DNA of 64,000 nt. It comes from DASSFG01 sp035550375 (GTDB lineage Bacteria > Planctomycetota > Planctomycetia > Pirellulales > JAICIG01). The stretch spans positions 62,001-126,000 of the forward strand of contig DASZPH010000120.1 in assembly GCA_035550375.1 (NCBI GenBank), given 5' to 3'. The translations under genes and the position numbers were made by a program. This document shows, one piece after another, positions 37,658 to 44,357 of the stretch. The stretch's first letter is position 1, and each line of letters begins with the position of its first letter. The notes under the pieces are model-generated. The model made no database searches. It saw only the letters and a list, made by a program, of their open reading frames with translations, and was not told the origin of the DNA.

Positions 37658-38785
37658 ATGGCAGACGTGCTGGTGCGACCTGTAGAATCTTGGCGCGACC
37701 GTCGTCAGTTTGTTCGATTTGCGTTCGACCACTACCGCAACGATCCGAACTGGATTCCTCCCCTGCTGGGGAACCAGCGCGAGTTGCTGGGCTACAAGCG
37801 GCATCCTTTCTACGACAACGCCGAGGCTCAGACATTTCTGGCCGAGCACAACGGCCAGGTGTGCGGCCGGATTGCCGCCATCGTCAACCGGGCGCACAAC
37901 GAGTTTTATAAGGAGCGCCGCGGCTTTTTTGGCTTCTTCGAGTCGATCGACGACCCGGCGGTGGCGCGGGCCCTGTTCGACGCTGCCGCCCGCTGGCTGA
38001 AGTCTCGCGGCATGGAATCCTTCCGCGGACCAGCAAACCCCTCGATGAACTACGAATGCGGGCTGCTGATTCAAGGTTTCGACAGCCCCCCCACCTTCAT
38101 GATGACCTACAATCCGCCGTATTACGAGCGGTTGGTCGAGGGTTATGGGTTTGCCAAGGGACACGATCTGCTGGCCTACCTGGGTGAGCGGGGCGACCTG
38201 CCACGGGTTGCGGAGCGGCTCAACCCGCTGGCCGACCAGGCCCAGGCCCGTTGCCAGGCCGTCATCCGCACCACCAATCGCAAAACGTTCCGGGCCGACG
38301 TCGAAGCGTTCGTCGATTTGTACAATCGCACGCTCACGGTCAACTGGGGTTTCGTGCCGTTGCCGCCAGGCGAGATGCGTAAACTGGCCACCTCGCTGGA
38401 GCACCTGATCGTGCCCGAAATGGCCGTGATGGCCGAAGTCGACGGCCAGGCGGTCGGCGCCATTATCGGCCTGCCCGACTACAACCCGCGCATCAAGGAG
38501 ATCGGCGGCCGGTTGTTTCCTTTCGGCGTCTTTCGCTTGCTGAGCAAGAAGCGAGACATCAAACGTCTGCGCGTCCTGAGCATCAACGTCGTTCCCGAGT
38601 ATCAGCGATGGGGGCTGGGTCTCGTGCTCATGAAGGCCCTTTCACCCAAGGGGATCGAGCTCGGTTTCGACGAAGCCGAGTTCTCCTGGATCTCGGAAGA
38701 CAACGACCTGGCCCGCCTCGGCCTGGAGAAGGGGGGCGCGAAAGTCTACAAAAAGTACCGCATGTACGATCTTGAGCGGATCTGA
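37658..38785 (+). CDS. GNAT-fold protein of YghO type
   Basis: A GGGAG site precedes ATG 37658. The 375-residue protein shows an N-terminal half with DPNWIPPLLGNQRELLGYKRHPFYDNAEAQTFLAEHNGQVCGRI (in part), which is characteristic of the YghO-like uncharacterised family, a middle GPANPSMNYECGLLIQGFDSPPTFMMTYNPPYYERL, and a C-terminal acetyltransferase-type domain with RLRVLSINVVPEYQRWGLG. That last segment has the acetyl-CoA loop-like QRWGLG. It could acylate a lipid or amine; no substrate is known. It sits 39 bases after the aminotransferase in the same direction. Confidence 0.75.
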   Translation: MADVLVRPVESWRDRRQFVRFAFDHYRNDPNWIPPLLGNQRELLGYKRHPFYDNAEAQTFLAEHNGQVCGRIAAIVNRAHNEFYKERRGFFGFFESIDDPAVARALFDAAARWLKSRGMESFRGPANPSMNYECGLLIQGFDSPPTFMMTYNPPYYERLVEGYGFAKGHDLLAYLGERGDLPRVAERLNPLADQAQARCQAVIRTTNRKTFRADVEAFVDLYNRTLTVNWGFVPLPPGEMRKLATSLEHLIVPEMAVMAEVDGQAVGAIIGLPDYNPRIKEIGGRLFPFGVFRLLSKKRDIKRLRVLSINVVPEYQRWGLGLVLMKALSPKGIELGFDEAEFSWISEDNDLARLGLEKGGAKVYKKYRMYDLERI

Positions 38786-38803
38786 TTCAGGGATGCCGAC
38801 CGG

Positions 38804-39154
38804 ATGAGCGACGAGCGGACGACCTTGTCTGAATTGCGGGAACTCGTCCGCCAGTTCGTCGACGAGCGCGACTGGCGGCAATTTCACACGCCCAAGAATC
38901 TTGCCATGTCTCTGGCCATCGAGGCCGCCGAGTTGATGGAGCATTTCCAGTGGATCACGCCGGAAGAGTCGAGAGCCGTCGCTCACGACGGGGCGGCCCG
39001 ATCCGCCGCTGGCGAGGAGCTCGCCGACGTCGTCTGCTATGCCCTGGCGTTGGCCAACGAGCTGGGTCTTGACGTGGCGAGCGCCGTGCGCGACAAGATG
39101 GTGAAGAACGCCCAAAAGTATCCGGCCGCCGAGTACCGGGGCCGCTACGGGTAG
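38804..39154 (+). CDS. MazG-like nucleotide pyrophosphohydrolase (dCTPase-like)
   Basis: The 116-residue protein resembles RS21-C6/dCTP pyrophosphatase-type all-alpha MazG proteins. The Mg-binding E-x-x-E and E-x-x-D motifs are visible as SLAIEAAELMEHFQW and GEELADVVCYALALANELG. KNAQKYPAAEYRGRYG is the conserved C-terminal end. It would hydrolyse non-canonical or excess dNTPs to monophosphates. It starts 18 bases after the GNAT gene; a house-cleaning role is likely independent of that enzyme. Confidence 0.88.
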   Translation: MSDERTTLSELRELVRQFVDERDWRQFHTPKNLAMSLAIEAAELMEHFQWITPEESRAVAHDGAARSAAGEELADVVCYALALANELGLDVASAVRDKMVKNAQKYPAAEYRGRYG

Positions 39155-39188
39155 CCCCGCGCCGCTGGCCTTCCGGAGAATGACACGC

Positions 39189-40043
39189 ATGAAAGCTTAT
39201 TTGCGGATCTGCTTCCCCGTCTTCTTGATTTTTGCGTTACGCGCCGCAGCTCTCGGCGACGAACTCAAGATGAACGTGCGCAAGGCGGTGCCGGTTGCCG
39301 ACGACCAAACATCGCCCCCGAAGCGCGTCGACGTGCAGGTCGCCTGGGATCCGGCCGAGACGGCCATCATCATCGTTGACATGTGGGACGACCACCACTG
39401 CAAGAGTGCCGCGGCTCGCGTGGCCGAAATGGCGCCCGCCATGAACCGTGCGGTGAAGGCCGCGCGTGCCAAGGGCGTGTTCGTGATCCACGCGCCGAGC
39501 GACTGCATGGATTTCTACGAGGGAACGCCGCAACGCCAGCGCGCCATCGACGCGCCGCTCGCCAAGGCGAGGGTGGCCTTCAAGTGGAACAACTTCGACC
39601 CGAACCATGAAGGGCCGCTTGATCCGGAAGTAGCCGAGAACGGTTGCTCCTGCGACACCAAGGAGCCGTGCAACCCCAGCTTCAAAGCCTGGAAGCGGGA
39701 GATCGCGGCCATCGAGATCGCGCCGGCAGACGCCGTGAGCGACAAGGGGCCAGAGATCTACAATCTGCTGCGCCAGCACCAAATCGAGCACGTCATTGTG
39801 ATGGGCGTGCACACGAACATCTGCGTCCTCGGCCGGCCTTTCGGCATCCGGCAGCTCGTCTATCAGGGCGAGGACGTCGTTCTCTGCCGCGACTTGACCG
39901 ACTCGTATCACCGCCGCCAGAAGGGGAGCCATTTCGACGGTCTGGAGGCGATCATCCGCCACATCGAGCGCTATTGGTGCCCCACGATCACCAGCGAGTC
40001 GCTCACCGGCGATTCGCCGTTTCAATTTGCGGCTGCAAAGTGA
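39189..40043 (+). CDS. Secreted isochorismatase-family cysteine hydrolase
   Basis: GGAGA at 39175-39179 is well spaced from ATG 39189; the frame's first ATG at 39180 is too close. The N-terminus (MKAYLRICFPVFLIFALRAAALG) is a signal peptide, so this 284-residue member is exported, unlike most of the family. The catalytic triad appears as Asp in IIIVDMWDDHHC, Lys in AVSDKGPEIYNLL and Cys in VMGVHTNICVLGRPFG. A cysteine-rich insert (NGCSCDTKEPCN) sits before the Lys. Hydrolysis of an amide or vinyl ether is expected; the substrate is unknown. Confidence 0.8.
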   Translation: MKAYLRICFPVFLIFALRAAALGDELKMNVRKAVPVADDQTSPPKRVDVQVAWDPAETAIIIVDMWDDHHCKSAAARVAEMAPAMNRAVKAARAKGVFVIHAPSDCMDFYEGTPQRQRAIDAPLAKARVAFKWNNFDPNHEGPLDPEVAENGCSCDTKEPCNPSFKAWKREIAAIEIAPADAVSDKGPEIYNLLRQHQIEHVIVMGVHTNICVLGRPFGIRQLVYQGEDVVLCRDLTDSYHRRQKGSHFDGLEAIIRHIERYWCPTITSESLTGDSPFQFAAAK

Positions 40044-40047
40044 GTCC

Positions 40048-40083
40048 CCTCTCCCGCTGGGAGAGGGCTAGGGTGAGGGCGGG
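40048..40083. repeat. REP-like hairpin with CTAGGGTGAGGGC tail
   Basis: CCCTCTCCC (40048-40056) and GGGAGAGGG (40060-40068) form a perfect 9-bp stem with a 3-base loop, followed by CTAGGGTGAGGGCGGG. It lies five bases after the isochorismatase-like stop. This wording recurs as a dispersed repeat in many bacterial genomes, in my memory; it is seen once in this window. It could also stop transcription or protect the 3' end. Confidence 0.6.
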
Positions 40084-40235
40084 TGGAACCAGCGAACTCA
40101 TTCTTGCGCGGCTCTAGAAGCCAGCCCCCGCATGGCCTTCGACATTCGGTGATGGCCCAACCGTGGCACATCGCCGCGCCGCCAATTACACTAACGAGCC
40201 ACAACCTGCTCTCTTCCCGCCCGTGAGGACCTGCC

Positions 40236-41699
40236 ATGATTCGCCGCCTGACGCCCCTCCTTTCGACCCTCTGCTGCCTCGCGCTGACGAGCCTTGCGCG
40301 CGGCGACGTCAAACTGCCGGCCATCTTCTCCAGTCACATGGTGCTGCAGCAGGGGCTGAACGACCGTGTCTGGGGCCTGGCCGATCCCGACGAGGAGGTG
40401 ACGGTCGAGATCGCCGGGCAGAAGAAAACGGCCAAGGCGGGCGCCGACGGCAAATGGTCGGTCACGCTCGATCCTCTGCCGGCCGGAGGCCCCCACACCC
40501 TCTCCGTCAAAGGCCGCAACGAAATCAAGCTCGACGACGTGCTGGTGGGCGAGGTTTGGATCTGCTCCGGACAGTCGAACATGCAATGGGACGTGCAACT
40601 GTCGAACGATCCCGACCTGGAAAGCCTTACCGCCAAGTATCCCAACATCCGGCTGATTTCCGTGCCGCAGGTGGGCACGCAGGAGCCGCAGTTCACGTTC
40701 AACGGTCAATGGGACGTTTGCACGCCCGACACCGTCAAAGGCTTTTCGGCGGTGGGGTATTTCTTCGGCCGGCAACTGCACCAGACGCTGGGCGTGCCGG
40801 TCGGTCTGATCGACGACGCCTGGGGCGGCTCCGCCTGCGAGGCCTGGATTCGCCGCGACACCCTGGCGGCCGACGAGCGGTACAAGCCGCTCCTGACCCG
40901 CTGGGAGGAGCTCGAGAAAAAGTACAGCGAAGACAAGTCGTTGGAAGGCCAGATGCGCGGCAACGCCCGTCCCGCCAACATCTACAACGGCGTGCTCAAG
41001 CCCACCATCGGCTACGGCATTCGCGGCGCCATCTGGTACCAGGGAGAGACGAACGCCGGGCGCGCTTATCAATACCGCGACCTCTTTCCGCTCATGATCT
41101 CAAGCTGGCGAAAGGAATGGGGGATCGGCGACTTCCCGTTCTACTGGGTGCAGCTCGCCGATTTCCGCGGCGAGACAAGTGAGCCCAAGGAGAGCGATTG
41201 GGCCGAGCTGCGCGAGGCCCAGACAATGACGATGAGGCTGCCGAACACGGGCGAGGCGGTGATCATCGACCTGGGAGAAGACCAGGACATTCACCCGCGC
41301 AACAAGCAGGACGTGGCGAAGCGGCTGGCCCGCTGGGCGCTGGCCCGCGACTACGGAGTGAACGTGCCCTATCACAGCCCGCAATACAAATCGATGGAGA
41401 AGGGCAACGGCAAGGTCACGCTCACGTTCGATTTTGCGGGACCGGGATTGAAGACGTTCGACGTGAGGCAAGTGCGCGGCTTCGCGATTGCCGGCGAAGA
41501 CAAGAAGTTTGTTTGGGCGGAGGCGAAGATCGTCGGCCCCGACAAGATCGAGGTCTGGTCGGACGCCGTCAAGGAGCCGGTGGCCGTGCGTTACGCCTGG
41601 GCCGACAACCCCGTCTGCAATGTTTACAGCCAGAACGGCCTTCCGCTGACGCCCTTCCGCACCGACGACTGGCCCGGCGTGACGGTGAACAGTAATTAA
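40236..41699 (+). CDS. Secreted sialate O-acetylesterase-like protein (SGNH fold)
   Basis: The 487-residue protein has a signal peptide (to about residue 23), an N-terminal beta domain (LPAIFSSHMVLQQGLNDRVWGLADPDEEV), and the SASA hydrolase domain. GQSNMQWDV holds the nucleophile Ser, WYQGETNAGRA and DIHPRNKQDVAKRL carry the conserved Gly/Asn region and the Asp-x-x-His dyad. The C-terminal PVAVRYAWADNPVCNVYSQNGLPLTPFRTDDW is family typical. It removes acetyl groups from sugars; natural substrates in planctomycetes may be acetylated polysaccharides. Confidence 0.9.
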   Translation: MIRRLTPLLSTLCCLALTSLARGDVKLPAIFSSHMVLQQGLNDRVWGLADPDEEVTVEIAGQKKTAKAGADGKWSVTLDPLPAGGPHTLSVKGRNEIKLDDVLVGEVWICSGQSNMQWDVQLSNDPDLESLTAKYPNIRLISVPQVGTQEPQFTFNGQWDVCTPDTVKGFSAVGYFFGRQLHQTLGVPVGLIDDAWGGSACEAWIRRDTLAADERYKPLLTRWEELEKKYSEDKSLEGQMRGNARPANIYNGVLKPTIGYGIRGAIWYQGETNAGRAYQYRDLFPLMISSWRKEWGIGDFPFYWVQLADFRGETSEPKESDWAELREAQTMTMRLPNTGEAVIIDLGEDQDIHPRNKQDVAKRLARWALARDYGVNVPYHSPQYKSMEKGNGKVTLTFDFAGPGLKTFDVRQVRGFAIAGEDKKFVWAEAKIVGPDKIEVWSDAVKEPVAVRYAWADNPVCNVYSQNGLPLTPFRTDDWPGVTVNSN

Positions 41700-41863
41700 C
41701 TGGGCAAAGTGGAGCCCGACATCGGATAGGACGAGCCCGCGAGTCCCCCAAAGTAGCAGGCACGCTCCGTCGTGCCGTCGCCGGTCACCGACTGACAGCC
41801 CACTCGCCAAGGTTTAACGGCTAATGGATCGGTGGGACTCGCTCGCTCGTCCCACCCGATTGC

Positions 41864-42514
41864 CTACCCACCTGTCTTCCCTAGCGACTCGCGCAGCCAC
41901 TCGCGGAACTCGCGCTCCAACGCGTTCTCGCCAAGCGCGCCGCGGCGCTTGAGAAACGGTTCGAGCTCGACGCTACGCAGCCCGGGAAAGGAGAGACTGC
42001 GCTCGATCGTGTGGTACTGTCCGTCATCGCCCAGCGACTTGAACGCGAGGTGCTCGCCGTCATATCGCCATAACTCGGGAACACCCAACTCGGCGTAAAC
42101 CAGCATACGACGGGATGAGGAGGACGAGAGATCGATTTCCACGACCAGGTCGGGCGGCGGGTCGACGGCCGGATCGTACTCTTCCCGCTCGCGCACGATC
42201 TCCTCGTGGCGGATGTAGTACGATTCGTCGGCTTCGACGCCGCTGGCGCGCTCTTCGGCGTGCATGGTGGTCGAACCGGCCGACGCGACCTCCCATCCGT
42301 GTTCTTGTGTGAGAATCTTGACGAATTGATGGAGCAGGCGGCTCAGCCTTTCGTGCAACTGCGAAAGGGTCATGATTTCCAGCACTCCACGATGGTAGGT
42401 GAGCCGAACAACACCTTCGCCCCTTGCCTTCAACAGGCCGAGATAAGTGTCCCATGCGACTCCGTGGAACACGACCCTTTGGTCGCCGCGAACGGGAGGT
42501 GCGATCGTAGCCAT
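41864..42514 (-). CDS. Uma2-family PD-(D/E)XK-like endonuclease
   Basis: The 216-residue protein has the Uma2 (DUF820) layout: WDTYLGLLKARGEGVVRLTYHRGVLEIMTLSQLHERL near the N-terminus, GVEADESYYI, and the catalytic core PPPDLVVEIDLSSSSSRRMLVYAELGVPELWRYDGEHL (Asp and Glu-x-Asp seen; the usual Lys position reads as Arg/Ser region). Uma2 proteins are very numerous in planctomycetes and cyanobacteria; role unknown. It is alone, between the sialate esterase and a plus-strand gene. Confidence 0.8.
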   Translation of the reverse strand: MATIAPPVRGDQRVVFHGVAWDTYLGLLKARGEGVVRLTYHRGVLEIMTLSQLHERLSRLLHQFVKILTQEHGWEVASAGSTTMHAEERASGVEADESYYIRHEEIVREREEYDPAVDPPPDLVVEIDLSSSSSRRMLVYAELGVPELWRYDGEHLAFKSLGDDGQYHTIERSLSFPGLRSVELEPFLKRRGALGENALEREFREWLRESLGKTGG

Positions 42515-42666
42515 AAACGGTGCTCCAGAGGAGTGACTTTAAGCGCCAGTTTTATTTTAACCTAGGCCAGACCCAAACAGCGAACAAGCGGCGTTCTTGA
42601 TTGCTTTCACAACTCACCGCGTGGTAGGCTGACGAGCATCACGTCACTTCTCGCGAGGGCCGGCCG

Positions 42667-43857
42667 ATGTTCTTCGCGTCGCTCGTTGCGGCTGGATTTC
42701 AACTCGTTTGCGCCGCCGGCGTGTTCGCCATCGCCCGAACGGGAACAGCCGGGCGGGTGGTTGTGGCCAGTGTGGCCGGACTGATCGGCATCGGACTATC
42801 GGCGATAAACGGGGTTCTGCTGTTTCAGGGACTTTTGCTGGCGGCGATTGGCATCGCCTGCACTTGCGGCGGCGCAAGGCAACGGGTGTTCGCCGGGTTG
42901 GCCGCCGCCGCGAGCGTTGGCATCTTGGGTATTGCCGGTTGGGCGGGGGTGCGGTCCTGGCATGGGCTCAAGAACCGCTATCCCTTCGAGTCGATGTCGT
43001 CACGGCTGGCTTATGAAGAGAGTCACAGCCGGCTGGCTGGGCTCGATTCTCCAACGCCGAGCGAGTCGACTCGATATCGTCTGAAGAAGGCGGGGGAGTG
43101 GAACTCTTGGAGTGCTCGTAACCACGCGCTTGAACTCGTGCACGCGAGTTACGTGGAGCAGTTCATTGCCAGCCCCGGCTTTGGCGTCGGCCGTATGATT
43201 CGTCCGGCGCCTTACCATATCGAGTCGGGCGACAGGCGCGCGGATACTGTCTATCCGCTGGATTTACCGCCCGACCTGGACGGAAGCTCCGAGGATGCGG
43301 AAGACGTTAGCGTGGAAAGGGAGCCAAGGCTCTCTGCCAAATTCCTCGGCCTCTTGAACGCCCTGCACAACGATGCCCGCCACGACTTCCTCAGTCCGGA
43401 CGGATTTGGCTATTTCCGCGATCGAGATCATGTGGCCGGCTTCGTGCCTCATGGCTTTTTGAACGACCAGCCGGCGCTGCACACAGGTGGACGTGACACG
43501 CAGTGGCTCACGGTCCGCGTCAACCTGGTCAGCCTACTCAAGCACGAAAGGCCAATGGCTTATGTTTCCAAGCACCTGCCGAACATGACCGAACTGCGCG
43601 ACGCGCCGGTCCGTGAACTGGACGAGTTTGAGCAGCGGGCGCTCAGCTCGTTGTTCGAAGGAGAAGACATGGTGTCCGACGTGCATCCCAATCGTGTTCG
43701 AGCCGTTGGATCCTTGCGGGCCGCCAGGCAGTGCCTCGACTGCCATCAGGTCGAGCGCGAGACGCTGCTGGGGGCGTTCTCTTACGAGTTTCTCCGCGAC
43801 CCGCCCGTGCGGCGTCTGCCGGAACATCGCCCCGACGGCGACGAGAAGCTGCTCTGA
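42667..43857 (+). CDS. Membrane protein with a C-terminal c-type heme site, unknown family
   Basis: This 396-residue protein begins with about three membrane helices (AGFQLVCAAGVFAIA, VVVASVAGLIGIGLSAINGVLLFQGLLLAAIGIACTC in part, LAAAASVGILGIAGWAGV). The soluble part has no domain I recognise; it includes FLGLLNALHNDARHDFLSPDGFGYF and HGFLNDQPALH. Near the C-terminus RQCLDCHQVERETLLGAFSYEFLRDP gives a CxxCH heme c site. A membrane-bound electron carrier or oxygen-handling protein is possible. It does not sit next to other respiratory genes and is followed, after the BlaI promoter, by blaI. Confidence 0.65.
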   Translation: MFFASLVAAGFQLVCAAGVFAIARTGTAGRVVVASVAGLIGIGLSAINGVLLFQGLLLAAIGIACTCGGARQRVFAGLAAAASVGILGIAGWAGVRSWHGLKNRYPFESMSSRLAYEESHSRLAGLDSPTPSESTRYRLKKAGEWNSWSARNHALELVHASYVEQFIASPGFGVGRMIRPAPYHIESGDRRADTVYPLDLPPDLDGSSEDAEDVSVEREPRLSAKFLGLLNALHNDARHDFLSPDGFGYFRDRDHVAGFVPHGFLNDQPALHTGGRDTQWLTVRVNLVSLLKHERPMAYVSKHLPNMTELRDAPVRELDEFEQRALSSLFEGEDMVSDVHPNRVRAVGSLRAARQCLDCHQVERETLLGAFSYEFLRDPPVRRLPEHRPDGDEKLL

Positions 43858-43892
43858 CCGTCGCTTGAGTTGGTCTTTTCAAGGGCCGACGC

Positions 43893-43921
43893 TTGACACC
43901 GCCGTTAAGTGTTAATATATT
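43893..43921 (+). promoter_or_regulatory. Strong sigma-70-like promoter of blaI
   Basis: A perfect TTGACA (43893-43898) and TATATT (43916-43921) with the ideal 17-base spacing give the best promoter in the window. The -10 box lies inside the palindrome at 43909-43944, so repressor binding would block RNA polymerase. Transcription would begin about 43928, in the centre of the palindrome. Confidence 0.75.
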
Positions 43922-43944
43922 GCCACCTGGCAATGTGCTAACAC
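43909..43944. promoter_or_regulatory. 36-bp palindrome, probable BlaI operator
   Basis: Outer arms GTGTTA (43909-43914) and TAACAC (43939-43944) and inner arms ATTGCCA (43919-43925) and TGGCAAT (43928-43934) are perfectly complementary. The two gaps (ATAT and GTGC) and the central CC are not. It lies over the -10 box and start site of the promoter, 20 bases before the blaI ATG. BlaI/MecI repressors bind dyads in their own promoters; binding here is inferred from position and symmetry. Confidence 0.75.
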
Positions 43945-43963
43945 CGAAGCGAGGATCCCCGTC

Positions 43964-44356
43964 ATGGCCAAACGCAAGGGCCCGCAGGAACTGGGGCGGC
44001 GCGAGCGGCAGATCATGGATGCCGTCTTCCAGATCGGCGAGGCGTCGGTCGCCGAGGTGCGCGAGCGTTTGCCCGATCCGCCCAGCTATTCGGCCGTGCG
44101 GACGATGATTCGCCACCTGGAGAGCAAGGGTTACCTGCGCCACCGCCGCCTGGGGATGAAGTACGTCTATCGGCCGACCCAATCGCACGAATCGGCCAGC
44201 CGCACGGCCCTGGGGCATCTGCTGGAGACCTTTTTTGGCGGCTCGACCAGCGACGCCGTGGCGGCCCTGCTCGACGTCTCTTCGGACCGGCTGAACGACG
44301 ACGATTACCGCCGCATGCAGCAACTCATCGAACAAGCCCGAAAGGAGGGTCAGTGA
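43964..44356 (+). CDS. blaI: BlaI/MecI-family transcriptional repressor
   Basis: The 130-residue protein has the winged-helix N-terminus (LGRRERQIMDAVFQIGEASVAEVRERLPDPPSYSAVRTMIRHLESKGYLRHRRLGMKYVYRP in part) with the BlaI wing sequence and recognition helix (SYSAVRTMIRHLESKG). C-terminal residues 70-130 carry the dimer and cleavage region, ending RMQQLIEQARKEGQ. BlaI proteins repress their own operon and are cleaved or released when the partner BlaR1 metalloprotease is triggered. The gene lies directly behind the palindromic operator and two bases before blaR1. Confidence 0.9.
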   Translation: MAKRKGPQELGRRERQIMDAVFQIGEASVAEVRERLPDPPSYSAVRTMIRHLESKGYLRHRRLGMKYVYRPTQSHESASRTALGHLLETFFGGSTSDAVAALLDVSSDRLNDDDYRRMQQLIEQARKEGQ

Positions 44357-44357
44357 G

